Positions 15,858 through 24,077 of a stretch of DNA of 64,000 nucleotides are shown piece after piece. How positions within the stretch are numbered: the stretch's first letter is position 1; each line of letters starts with the position of its first letter. A program made the translations under genes and the position numbers. Under the pieces are notes generated by a model, which was given only the letters and a program-made list of their open reading frames with translations, was not told the DNA's origin and made no database searches. Source of the DNA: BCD1 sp965230565 (GTDB lineage: Bacteria > Bacteroidota > Bacteroidia > Chitinophagales > Saprospiraceae); NCBI GenBank assembly GCA_965230565.1, contig CBDDLH010000012.1, positions 496,001-560,000 of the forward strand, read 5' to 3'.

Positions 15858-17057
15858 ATGCAGACAGTTTTTCCATTGAAAGGAGCTATCCAGAATTATG
15901 CCTGGGGCGGCAAAAATTATATTGCGGATATTTTAAACCTCGAGGATAAGCAAGACCAACCTTATGCAGAATACTGGATGGGAGCCCATCCTAAAGCTCC
16001 GGCATTAGTGAATGTGGAAAAAGAATGGATACCGTTGAATAAATTGATCAGTGAGCATAAAAATGAAACTTTAGGAGAAGTTGTTTCGAAAAGATTTTTA
16101 GGTAGATTGCCTTATTTGTTCAAGGTGCTTGATGTTGAGAAGATGCTCTCTATTCAGGTTCACCCAGATAAAAAATCTGCCGAAGCAGGGTATTATGCTG
16201 AAGAAAAAGGAGGCATCCCACCAAGTGCCTTTAATCGCAATTTTAAGGATGACAACCATAAACCTGAATTGATGTGGGCGTTAACTGATTTCTGGTTGTT
16301 GCATGGCTTTCGCACTGAAAAAGAAATTGATGAATTGTTGGAACGAATACCCGAATTTGAAAGGCTGAAAACAATATTCCAGCCTGGCCACAATCTGGCA
16401 GACCTCTATCGCTACGTAATGGAAATGCCTCAGGAAAAGGTTAATGAGATTTTGGGTCCGCTATACAATCGGCTGGACAACGAAAACCGGGAGTCTGCCT
16501 TCAGGCGAGACAATTCTGACTTTTGGGCCTTACGTGCTTTCAACGATTTCACCGACGGCAGTAATTTTGACCGGGGCATTTTTTCTGTCTATCTGCTCAA
16601 TCTGGTCAATGTCAAACCGGGAGAGATTATTTATCAGGGCAGTGGTATTCTACACGCTTACCTGGAAGGTGTCAACATGGAGTTGATGGCCAATTCTGAT
16701 AATGTACTTCGCGGAGGATTGACTCCAAAGCATGTCGATGTTCCGGAGTTGATGAAACACGTGACTTTTGAATCGGTCATACCCAAAATTCTGAAACCTG
16801 TAAAGAGCAATGAAGTCCGATCAATAGTGGAAACCCCTGCACCGGATTTTCAATTGTCCCATCTGATGATTACTTCTGGCCAACAATACGAACGTAGAGA
16901 AGGAATGGGCCCGGAGATTTATTTTGTGTCCGAAGGGGAAGTTGAGGTGGATGGTGAATTCAGATTTTCGAGAGGGGAAGCGTTTTTTATTCCTGATTTT
17001 GCTAGTGTGGAGTTTAGAGGTGATGGGGAGTTGTTTTGTGCCGGGGTGCCGTTTTGA
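15858..17057 (+). CDS. manA: Mannose-6-phosphate isomerase, class I
   Basis: The 399-residue enzyme interconverts mannose 6-phosphate and fructose 6-phosphate for GDP-mannose synthesis or mannose use. Family features: FPLKGAIQNYAWGG near the start, and zinc-site motifs LSIQVHPDKKSAE and HKPELMWAL. IYQGSGILHAYLEGVNMELMANSDNVLRGGLTPKHVD carries the active-site Arg. The C-terminal cupin part is present. The ATG at 15858 was chosen over TTG at 15852 because it gives the standard N-terminus; an ATG at 15848 is in another frame. The leftward CHAT gene is divergent. Confidence 0.95.
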   Translation: MQTVFPLKGAIQNYAWGGKNYIADILNLEDKQDQPYAEYWMGAHPKAPALVNVEKEWIPLNKLISEHKNETLGEVVSKRFLGRLPYLFKVLDVEKMLSIQVHPDKKSAEAGYYAEEKGGIPPSAFNRNFKDDNHKPELMWALTDFWLLHGFRTEKEIDELLERIPEFERLKTIFQPGHNLADLYRYVMEMPQEKVNEILGPLYNRLDNENRESAFRRDNSDFWALRAFNDFTDGSNFDRGIFSVYLLNLVNVKPGEIIYQGSGILHAYLEGVNMELMANSDNVLRGGLTPKHVDVPELMKHVTFESVIPKILKPVKSNEVRSIVETPAPDFQLSHLMITSGQQYERREGMGPEIYFVSEGEVEVDGEFRFSRGEAFFIPDFASVEFRGDGELFCAGVPF

Positions 17058-17132
17058 GAGCCACGGATACACGAATAATGTGTGGAGGGGATGTCACGGA
17101 TGTTATGAAATGAAAGAAGTAATTGTTGAAAC

Positions 17133-17432
17133 ATGGGAATAATGAAATGTTTTGAACATGGGAGGCAACATCTTGTGTTTGTATCAAAGCAGTTAAGGCA
17201 ATGTGTTCTCGATAACGATAGGAATGCTCAAGCAATAACGAAATATAGTCTCTGGGATGATGAAATTGGTTGGGTAGTATTTTATGAGAAGACTTTGATC
17301 CAGGATGAAATTATTAAGAAGGATTTTGATGAAATGCTTAGAGAATATGAGGATGCTGTGCCTGTTTGCCAAAAGTGTTTTTTTTTGATTACCTGGAGAG
17401 GTTTTTCATTGAAGTTTAAAGAGAGTCATTGA
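17133..17432 (+). CDS. Hypothetical protein, 99 residues
   Basis: I do not recognise a family. The frame gives a mixed, protein-like composition (YSLWDDEIGWVVFYEKTLIQDEIIKKDFDEMLREYED) with an acidic helical middle and two late Cys (VCQKC). There is no signal peptide or membrane segment. An ATG at 17142 (MKCFEHGRQH) is as likely as the one at 17133. It lies 75 bp after manA on the same strand and just before a repeat-rich region. It could be a decayed gene. Confidence 0.45.
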   Translation: MGIMKCFEHGRQHLVFVSKQLRQCVLDNDRNAQAITKYSLWDDEIGWVVFYEKTLIQDEIIKKDFDEMLREYEDAVPVCQKCFFLITWRGFSLKFKESH

Positions 17433-17637
17433 AGCCAGAGTAGTTTTAACCTCTTTTTTGGGAATTAATTGTTCGCGGGAATTTTATCCCGTACCTACAG
17501 CACGGAGTTGATTCTTACTTGCCGGGTATTACCGAGGTAAGGGCCCCCTACAGGGCCGGTCGTGATCGTCCTTGGTGGAAGATAGACTTTTTTACGAAAA
17601 ATTTGGGATAGCTCATTTAAGTGTGTCCCTTGTCCTT

Positions 17638-17695
17638 CGACAAGGCAACGCCTTTTCTTCTCGCACGGCCCGGCAAAGGCATCGCCTTGAAAACC
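17638..17695 (+). repeat. REP-like palindromic unit, copy 1
   Basis: Starts CGACAAGGCAACGCCTTT and ends CAAAGGCATCGCCTTGAAAA, so its two ends are imperfect inverted repeats. The same unit recurs inverted at 17719-17766 and in direct orientation at 37839-37899. Confidence 0.7.
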
Positions 17696-17718
17696 ACATT
17701 TAAGTAGAGGTATCTCAA

Positions 17719-17766
17719 GGTTTTGCCTTTGCGTGGCATGGGATATGTAAGGCGACACCTTGTCGG
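17719..17766 (-). repeat. REP-like palindromic unit, copy 2 (inverted)
   Basis: The reverse complement starts CCGACAAGGTGTCGCCTT and ends GCAAAGGCAAAACC, matching copy 1 at both ends. With copy 1 it forms a tail-to-tail pair about 20 bp apart, like a BIME. Confidence 0.6.
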
Positions 17767-17893
17767 AGGGAGCTTTCCCCACTGGTGCATTTAGGTACCT
17801 CATCCCGGTAACACCTGGCATGAACCCTGCTTATGGCCCTGTAGGGGCCTAATCTCTTTATATTGAAAAGAAGGTCTTCCATCTTAGAATAAC

Positions 17894-17938
17894 TAAAAAA
17901 AATCCCGAATTTGATTAAGTTCAAATTCGGGATTTTTT
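17894..17938. terminator. Bidirectional terminator for the PorE-like gene
   Basis: AATCCCGAATTTGA (17901-17914) pairs with TCAAATTCGGGATT (17921-17934), flanked by an A-run on the left and a T-run on the right. It lies 27 bp after the leftward stop codon at 17965. Confidence 0.88.
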
Positions 17939-17964
17939 GTCAGACCTCAGTCTTTTCCCATAAG

Positions 17965-19992
17965 TTAGAAATTCACCCGGCCATAACGCACTCCATCTTC
18001 GTATTTTACGATGAAGGCTTTGTCATTACCGCCGGACTGGATATCGTTGAGGGCATTGATGGCTTCATCTTGTGAGAAGAAGTCTCCAACCAGCACACGA
18101 GTGAGGTTCTCACCGGAGAGTTCTTCCGTGTCGATGCGCCCCAGGTCAGAAGCCTTTTTGATCTTTTTATGATCCGGATTGTATTTTCTTACAGCCGTAA
18201 TCTGGATTTTGTAATAAACTCCGGAATGCTTAGGTGCATTGGTTACGTATTCCTTGTTGTCCCGTGGTGAGGTGCCTCTTGCTGTGTAGTCTACGCCAGG
18301 TTCTACCGGCTCAACTTCAGGCGTGTCTACTTCCAGAGGGTCTGTGGACTCAACAGGGTCTGCTTCTACCGGGTCAGCTTCCGTTGGGTCAGCTTCCGTT
18401 GGATCCAGAGAAATGACCTCTTCCTCTTCCTTTTCAAGGAACAATGGCTGTCCGTAGGTATAAGTATTTGGATCGTTGGTTACAAACTGGTATTCGCCAT
18501 TTGCATAACCATTACTCAATATCACTACCCTAAAGGTGCGGTTGGGCAATAGTTCAAAGAGATATCCGCCACTGGTAATGGCTTTTTCGATCAGCATGTT
18601 TTCTGATCCGTCTTCAAACACCTGATATAATTGAACGGTGAAAGCACCTAAAGGCTCACCGTTTGATTTGTCGTAAGCATTTGCTTTGAGTGTTATGCGT
18701 CTGCCGCCAATGGTGAATTCGAAAATATCGTCATTGGTAGTATTGGTCTTTTCTCCACCAAATACTCTGTTAGAGGTGAAGAAACCACCATGGCCGGAAC
18801 TCGTTTTGGTGAAGTAGTAATCATCGGCTCCGGAATTGAAAGGTAGTCCGAGATTTTCCGGAACGCTCCAGCTGGCTTCATCACCCATGCTCTTGAAAAT
18901 ATCAAATCCTCCTATGGAAACCTGTCCGTTGGAAGAAAAGTACAATACCTCTTCCTGCTGATCGTAATAAGGAGTGATCTCATCACCCAATGTGTTGACC
19001 GAAGGCCCCAGATTGACAGGGAAGGCATAGTCGTTGCTTTCACTTCCGAGGTCCCGGGTAGTAAACCAAAGGTCCAGTCCTCCTCTTCCTCCCTCGCGGT
19101 TAGAAGCGAAGTAAAGAATTTCCTGCCCAGCACGATACACGCTGAAAGGGTGAGTTGTATTCACGCCTTTCATGTTGATATAGTCTGGCAGTCTTTCAGG
19201 TTGTGACCAGGTGCTCCCCAGTTTTTTGGTTACAAAAATTTCGCAGCGGGTATTCAAACGATCCCATTCCCCATCATTATTACAGATGGTGAAATACATA
19301 CGTTGCCCGTCCGGAGAAAGGGTAGCATTACTGTATTGGCCATTGGTAATTACGGGGAAATTTCCCGGAATAGAGGCTTTGCTCCATTTGTTCCCCTGGC
19401 GTTGTGAAGCATAAACCCTGGCTTTCCCTCCCATGGAAGAGGAAAGATACATATAGTCAGAAGTAATGGAGAATGGTGCGAATTCCTCAGCATCTGAATT
19501 GACATTAGCTCCGGGATATAAGATTTCTATCTCCTTGTTGGCCTGTGCGGGAAGGTCTTTGGCATATTCGCAACCTTCGATCTCCACTTTGACCACATCT
19601 TCCAGGATGGCTTTACCGTCTCCGGTATAAGTATCTAGAAATGTTTTGAAAGCATCACTTGCTTTTTCGTATTGCTTATCCTGTTTCAGGCTTCTGGCAT
19701 ACTTAAGTCCTACGAGAGGATAATCGTCGTTGTCGGCTTTTACATGCTGATAGGATTCAGCCGCTTTACGGTAGTTTCTGATGAGGTAGTAGGCTTCTCC
19801 GGCTTTAAAAATGAGTTCTGTTTTCTTCTGTTTTTTTTGCCACGCCTGCTCATAGGTATTGGCGGCAGCTGCGTAGTTGCCTTGTTCAAAAAGTTCATCA
19901 GCAGATTTTTTGAGTTTTCGCCAACTTTGGGCCGGTAAGGCAGCCACCAAAAACAAAGCTATGGCGATCAGTATTAGTCTTTTTGGCATCAT
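17965..19992 (-). CDS. PorE-like envelope protein: TPR, PD40 beta-propeller, regulatory beta domain, SPOR
   Basis: The 675-residue protein has a signal peptide (to about 22, ...AALPAQ). TPR helices follow (about 24-150: ADELFEQGNYAAAANTYEQA), then a PD40/WD40-like propeller (about 175-420) with repeated YFSSNG, LYFASNREGG and SPDG blades. A carboxypeptidase-regulatory-like beta domain (about 430-510) comes next, then an acidic linker with DPTEADP-type repeats (about 522-570). The last 85 residues look like a SPOR domain (YYKIQITAV...RVLVGDFFSQDEAINALNDI). PorE of the T9SS has TPR, propeller, CRD and an OmpA peptidoglycan-binding domain. Here SPOR, also a peptidoglycan binder, takes the OmpA place. 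Probably peptidoglycan-linked in the periplasm. Only 24 bp separate it from purN. Confidence 0.82.
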   Translation of the reverse strand: MMPKRLILIAIALFLVAALPAQSWRKLKKSADELFEQGNYAAAANTYEQAWQKKQKKTELIFKAGEAYYLIRNYRKAAESYQHVKADNDDYPLVGLKYARSLKQDKQYEKASDAFKTFLDTYTGDGKAILEDVVKVEIEGCEYAKDLPAQANKEIEILYPGANVNSDAEEFAPFSITSDYMYLSSSMGGKARVYASQRQGNKWSKASIPGNFPVITNGQYSNATLSPDGQRMYFTICNNDGEWDRLNTRCEIFVTKKLGSTWSQPERLPDYINMKGVNTTHPFSVYRAGQEILYFASNREGGRGGLDLWFTTRDLGSESNDYAFPVNLGPSVNTLGDEITPYYDQQEEVLYFSSNGQVSIGGFDIFKSMGDEASWSVPENLGLPFNSGADDYYFTKTSSGHGGFFTSNRVFGGEKTNTTNDDIFEFTIGGRRITLKANAYDKSNGEPLGAFTVQLYQVFEDGSENMLIEKAITSGGYLFELLPNRTFRVVILSNGYANGEYQFVTNDPNTYTYGQPLFLEKEEEEVISLDPTEADPTEADPVEADPVESTDPLEVDTPEVEPVEPGVDYTARGTSPRDNKEYVTNAPKHSGVYYKIQITAVRKYNPDHKKIKKASDLGRIDTEELSGENLTRVLVGDFFSQDEAINALNDIQSGGNDKAFIVKYEDGVRYGRVNF

Positions 19993-20016
19993 GTCTTGTA
20001 TGAGTTTAAGTAATTA

Positions 20017-20589
20017 TTAGGATTGATTTTTTAAAAGCTTTTCTATCGTTTGTGCAAAGTATTTGTGTTCCAGTATTAATACTTTTCTGGCGATTTCTTC
20101 CGGGGAATCAGTCTCTTCAAGGGTGCATTTCGCCTGAAAGATAATATTTCCTTCGTCGTATTTAGTATTTACATAGTGAATTGTCATGCCGGATTCCGTG
20201 TCTCCGGCGGCTTTTACGGCCTCATGAACGTGGTGCCCGTACATGCCTTTTCCGCCATATTTAGGCAACAATGCCGGATGAATATTGACAATTTTGTTGT
20301 CAAAAGCATCGACGAGATATTCCGGTATCAACCATAGGAATCCGGCCAAAGCAATGAAGTCAACATTGTGGTCTTCCAGCTTGGCGAGGATGTCCTCTGT
20401 TTCATAAAAATACTTCCGGTTAATGACCCATTGGTCGATTCCATGCTCCTCGGCCATGTTTAAAACCTTTGCATCTTTTCTATTGGAAATGATCAATGCA
20501 ACGTCAATGGCTTCATCCTCTTTGAAATATTCAACGATCTTACGGGCATTTGATCCTGTTCCTGATGCAAATATGGCTATTCTTTTCAA
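20017..20589 (-). CDS. purN: Phosphoribosylglycinamide formyltransferase
   Basis: The 190-residue enzyme transfers a formyl group from 10-formyl-THF to GAR in purine synthesis. The GAR phosphate loop is FASGTGSNARKI. The catalytic region IVNIHPALLPKYGGKGMYG carries the conserved Asn and His, and the Asp is in GMTIHYVNTKYDEGNIIFQ. Length matches PurN. It is downstream of xerD and upstream of the PorE-like gene with small gaps, so the three may share a transcript. purD lies 4 kb away in the opposite direction. Confidence 0.96.
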   Translation of the reverse strand: MKRIAIFASGTGSNARKIVEYFKEDEAIDVALIISNRKDAKVLNMAEEHGIDQWVINRKYFYETEDILAKLEDHNVDFIALAGFLWLIPEYLVDAFDNKIVNIHPALLPKYGGKGMYGHHVHEAVKAAGDTESGMTIHYVNTKYDEGNIIFQAKCTLEETDSPEEIARKVLILEHKYFAQTIEKLLKNQS

Positions 20590-20650
20590 AACTGTTTTTT
20601 TATTATTAAAATTATAAAAATGCCGAAAATCCTTGAAAATCGGTTAATTA

Positions 20651-21565
20651 TCAGGGCTTTTTCCTGTTGCTGGGGTGATAACTTAAGATAGTCTCCCGTA
20701 GGTAATCAGTGTCCAGGTGGGTGTAAATTTCCGTAGTTAAAATGGATTCGTGCCCCAACATATCCTGAACAGCTTTCAGGTCGGCTCCTCCTTCAATGAG
20801 ATGAGTGGCAAAGGAATGCCTGAAGGTGTGCGGGCTGACATTTTTGGAGATACCTGCTTTTTCTGCCATTTCTTTAACTACCAGAAATACCATAACCCTT
20901 GTCAGTTTTTTGCCGCGACGATTCAGGAAAAGGATGTCCTCACTGTCTTTGTCGATATTTCTCATTCGTCTTCTGACACCTTCGAGGTAGAGGTTGATAT
21001 GTTTTACAGCCTCTTCTCCGATGGGAATGATACGTTCTTTATTCCCTTTTCCGATTACCTTGACGAAACCTACATCCGGATAATAATTGGATAGCTGTAA
21101 TTCTGTCAATTCACTTACCCTGAGTCCACAGGCATAAAGCACCTCCAGCATAGCCCTGTTTCGGGTGCCCTGGGGATGACTGAGATCCACGGCATCCAGA
21201 ATACTTTGTACCTCCTCAAAGGAAAGTACCTGGGGGATATACCTGTTCAATCGTGGCCCTTCGAGCAAAGCAGTGGGATCGTCTTCCACCATATCTTCAA
21301 TGAGCATGTATTTATAGAATGTTTTTAAGGCAGAAAGTAGCCTTGCCTGGGATCTGGCTCCAAGGCCGAGTTCGTTCAGCCAAAAAACAAATGCTTCGAT
21401 ATCATTCCCGGAAACCTGATGCGGATTGATCTCCTGTTCTTTTATCACGAAATACTGCTGAAGCTTACCTACATCCCGTACATAGGCTTCTATGGTATTT
21501 TCAGACAAGGAACGTTCCAGGATCATGTAAGCCTTGAATCCGTTAATGGTGCTTTGCCAATTCAT
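20651..21565 (-). CDS. xerD: Tyrosine recombinase XerD-type
   Basis: The 304-residue protein resolves chromosome dimers at dif with its XerC partner. It has an N-terminal SAM-like core-binding domain (FKAYMILERSLSENTIEAYVRDV) and a catalytic domain. All catalytic residues are visible: Arg149 (CGLRVSEL), Lys173, His246 and Arg249 (HTFRHSFATHL), His272 (LGHESI) and Tyr281 (EIYTHLD). Length and context (no phage genes or att sites) favour a housekeeping Xer rather than an integrase. XerC and XerD cannot be told apart with certainty from this alone. Confidence 0.92.
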   Translation of the reverse strand: MNWQSTINGFKAYMILERSLSENTIEAYVRDVGKLQQYFVIKEQEINPHQVSGNDIEAFVFWLNELGLGARSQARLLSALKTFYKYMLIEDMVEDDPTALLEGPRLNRYIPQVLSFEEVQSILDAVDLSHPQGTRNRAMLEVLYACGLRVSELTELQLSNYYPDVGFVKVIGKGNKERIIPIGEEAVKHINLYLEGVRRRMRNIDKDSEDILFLNRRGKKLTRVMVFLVVKEMAEKAGISKNVSPHTFRHSFATHLIEGGADLKAVQDMLGHESILTTEIYTHLDTDYLRETILSYHPSNRKKP

Positions 21566-21577
21566 GATGAATGGTTA

Positions 21578-21610
21578 AGAAATACTATTTTTTGGAAAAA
21601 CAGTATTTCT
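21578..21610. terminator. Hairpin between the DUF7009-type gene and xerD
   Basis: AGAAATACTATTTTT (21578-21592) pairs with AAAAACAGTATTTCT (21596-21610) with one mismatch. It overlaps the stop of the upstream leftward gene. Related in sequence to the palindrome at 4359-4385. Confidence 0.6.
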
Positions 21611-21986
21611 AACAAACCTGGTTGTTTTTATCGGCTAACTCCTGAAAAGTATCTGCTTTATCTTCAGTAGTTCTTGTTACACAAGGGAAATCTTTTTCAA
21701 TAAGCACCTGCAAAGGGTCACCTCCACTGAATTTTTTTTCTACCTCAATACCAACCTCGTCGCTGTTCAGCCATGCCTGCATTTGTTGGTGAGGGATGTG
21801 GACAGAAAGCTGACCTCCCTCAAAAACGGTCAGCACATTTGGCGTATTAGTCGGGCCCAGAGAAAAAGTAAAAACGGCATTGCCCAGGTTTACCTTTTCG
21901 ATAAGTTTATGGCCTTTTTTTAACGATTCTATTTCAGATTTTCTAACCCTCAGCCTTATGCTGTTGGTGGCGCATCTTAACTTCAT
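21609..21986 (-). CDS. DUF7009-type conserved hypothetical protein
   Basis: The 125-residue protein opens MKLRCATNSIRLRVRKSEIE and carries VHIPHQQMQAWLNSDEVGIE and LIEKDFPCVTRTTEDKADTF near the end. This pattern (N-terminal IRLR..KSE, central alternating strands, C-terminal EKDFxC) is that of a small widespread family, DUF7009 as far as I recall, with no known function. No signal peptide. The ATG at 21986 lies 24 nt after a -7 box. It is upstream of xerD with an intervening hairpin. Confidence 0.75.
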   Translation of the reverse strand: MKLRCATNSIRLRVRKSEIESLKKGHKLIEKVNLGNAVFTFSLGPTNTPNVLTVFEGGQLSVHIPHQQMQAWLNSDEVGIEVEKKFSGGDPLQVLIEKDFPCVTRTTEDKADTFQELADKNNQVC

Positions 21987-22009
21987 GGCGTATAATTTAT
22001 ATGTATGTG

Positions 22010-22017
22010 CAAATATA
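22010..22017 (-). promoter_or_regulatory. Candidate -7 box for the DUF7009-type gene
   Basis: On the minus strand TATATTTG (22017-22010) matches TAnnTTTG. No well-spaced TTG was found upstream. Confidence 0.45.
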
Positions 22018-22086
22018 CGACAGTATTAGCGGTAAGAAGCCTTAAAACAAAAAAACTGAAAACTATCCATTGCGGAGTATTATCGC

Positions 22087-22094
22087 TACTTTTG
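22087..22094 (+). promoter_or_regulatory. Candidate -7 box for prfC
   Basis: TACTTTTG (22087-22094) matches TAnnTTTG. A TTG at 22070-22072 lies 14 nt upstream, slightly shorter than usual. It would give a leader of about 195 nt for prfC. Confidence 0.45.
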
Positions 22095-22222
22095 CACTTT
22101 CTTAGAAGTTCAGCAAAACTGAACTTTAGGCTAAGGCGGAGGTTTATGGTGAATGCCGGTTAGTTTTAGCATTTCAATGTTGATGATTATTTCTCAATTA
22201 GTTCTGAAATTCTTTCTCCCTC

Positions 22223-22246
22223 AGCCTTAGCCTTAGCCTTAGCCTT
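22223..22246. repeat. Four tandem AGCCTT hexamers
   Basis: Perfect hexamer array followed by TTTT, 50 bp before prfC. An inverse partner (AGGCTAAGG) lies about 90 bp upstream. The array length may vary between strains. Confidence 0.6.
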
Positions 22247-22296
22247 TTTTATTGGTTTAGGTGAGAATTGTTTATTGAGAAACCGTCAGGATTTTT

Positions 22297-23877
22297 ATGA
22301 GTATACAGTCAGAGATACAAAAGAGAAGGACCTTTGGAATTGTAAGCCACCCGGATGCGGGAAAGACGACGCTTACCGAAAAACTGTTGTTGTTCGGGGG
22401 AGCAATCCAGGTTGCAGGAGCCGTGAAGTCGAATAAGATCAAACGGAGCGCTACTTCTGATTTTATGGAGATAGAACGCCAGCGTGGTATATCCGTTGCC
22501 ACCTCGGTTATGGCTTTTAAATACCGCGGGCTGAAAATCAATATCCTGGATACACCGGGTCACCAGGATTTTGCGGAAGATACTTACCGTACACTTACGG
22601 CAGTCGACAGTGTTATTGTGGTGATCGACGTGGCCAAGGGTGTTGAGGCACAGACAGAAAAGCTCGTGGAGGTATGTCGTATGCGCAAAACTCCGATCAT
22701 TGTTTTTATCAATAAGCTGGACCGGGAAGGAAAAGACGGTTTTGACCTGCTGGATGAAGTAGAACAGAAGTTAAATATCCACGTGCGCCCGTTGAGCTGG
22801 CCGGTTGGTATGGGACAGAGATTTCAGGGTGTTTATAATTTGTATGAAAAGAAACTCGTACTCTTCCAGCCACACGGCAAACAGCAGCAGGAAGAGGTGA
22901 TCGAAATTACCGACCTTTCAGACCCCGAACTGGACAAGCAGGTTGGTGAGGCAGCAGCAGATGAGTTGCGGGAAGAGGTGCACATGATTGAAGAAGTTTA
23001 TCACGAATTTGATCCGGAGGCTTATCAAAATGCAGAGATTTCTCCGGTGTTTTTTGGCAGTGCCATCAATAATTTTGGTGTGAAGGAAATGCTGGATTGT
23101 TTTGTGGAGATCGCTCCGCCACCATTGCCGAGAGAAACGGAAGAAAGAATAGTAGAACCTCTGGAAGATAAATTCTCCGGATTCGTCTTTAAGATCCATG
23201 CAAATATGGATCCTAAACACCGCGACAGGATTGCTTTTATGCGCGTTTGTTCCGGAACATTCGAACGGAACACCAATTACCTGCATGTACGCCAAAACCG
23301 CAAATTGAAGTTTTCCAACCCGACCTCTTTTATGGCTTCCAAGAAAACAGTGGTCGATCAAGCCTATCCAGGTGATGTGATCGGTTTGTATGACTCAGGA
23401 AATTTTAAGATTGGGGATTCCATTACAGAAGGAGAAGTACTCAATTTCAAAGGTATTCCGAGTTTTTCACCCGAGCAATTCCGTTTTGTAAATAACGATA
23501 ACCCAATGAAGGCCAAACAACTCAATAAAGGCCTAACCCAGTTGATGGATGAAGGGGTTGCTCAATTATTTACCCGGGAGCTCGATGGCCGAAAGATCGT
23601 TGGTACGGTAGGAGCGCTTCAGTTCGATGTGATCCAATACAGGCTTGAGCATGAATATGGAGCTTCATGTTCATATGAGCCTACCCGTTTGCACAAAGCC
23701 GCCTGGGTGGAATGTGATGACCCACAGGCTCTAAAAGAATTTGAATCCAGAAGGAAGCGAGACCTAGCAAAAGATAAGGATGGGAAATTGGTATTTCTCG
23801 CAGAATCTGCATGGGTACTCCAAACGGTCCAGGAAAATCACCCGGAAGTTAAATTCCATTTCACAAGTGAATTTTAG
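22297..23877 (+). CDS. prfC: Peptide chain release factor 3
   Basis: This 526-residue translational GTPase recycles RF1/RF2 from the ribosome after termination. The G domain has SHPDAGKTTLTEKLL (P-loop), RQRGISV, DTPGHQDF and INKLDREGKD. The RF3-specific features are FMEIERQRGISVATSVM and the C-terminal region EHEYGASCSYEPTRLHKAAWVE. The length is typical. The ATG at 22297 gives the normal N-terminus (MSIQSEIQKRRTFGIVSHP). Confidence 0.96.
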   Translation: MSIQSEIQKRRTFGIVSHPDAGKTTLTEKLLLFGGAIQVAGAVKSNKIKRSATSDFMEIERQRGISVATSVMAFKYRGLKINILDTPGHQDFAEDTYRTLTAVDSVIVVIDVAKGVEAQTEKLVEVCRMRKTPIIVFINKLDREGKDGFDLLDEVEQKLNIHVRPLSWPVGMGQRFQGVYNLYEKKLVLFQPHGKQQQEEVIEITDLSDPELDKQVGEAAADELREEVHMIEEVYHEFDPEAYQNAEISPVFFGSAINNFGVKEMLDCFVEIAPPPLPRETEERIVEPLEDKFSGFVFKIHANMDPKHRDRIAFMRVCSGTFERNTNYLHVRQNRKLKFSNPTSFMASKKTVVDQAYPGDVIGLYDSGNFKIGDSITEGEVLNFKGIPSFSPEQFRFVNNDNPMKAKQLNKGLTQLMDEGVAQLFTRELDGRKIVGTVGALQFDVIQYRLEHEYGASCSYEPTRLHKAAWVECDDPQALKEFESRRKRDLAKDKDGKLVFLAESAWVLQTVQENHPEVKFHFTSEF

Positions 23878-24077
23878 ACCGAGATTGAATTGACTATGCC
23901 AGACAAAGATTGCTTTCGCGTGGATGACTGATGTTATACTTAAGGAAAGATGGAACAACCGGAAAATGGGTAATAGCTTTTCATTTTTTCGATTCTTCCA
24001 TTATTCCAATCAACATTGATAATGAAGAACTTCTTTTTTAGTAAATCTGAAATAAACGTATTAAAAATCAGCACAAG

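Larger units (their letters stand above)
17542..17849. repeat. About 308-bp repeat nest bounded by inverse GGCCCC(C)TACAGGGCC palindromes
   Basis: GGCCCCCTACAGGGCC (17542-17557) and GGCCCTGTAGGGGCC (17835-17849) are reverse complements apart from one extra C. Between them lie two inverted copies of the REP-like unit listed separately. I see no convincing gene here; the open frames merely avoid stops. Confidence 0.55.

Noticed and set aside
15852..15860. TTG at 15852 and ATG at 15848 as manA starts
   Set aside because: The TTG adds only two residues before a good ATG, and the ATG at 15848 is in a different frame that does not encode ManA.
17495..17821. Minus-strand 108-residue frame
   Set aside because: It covers the REP-like repeats and palindromes; the product has no protein-like pattern.
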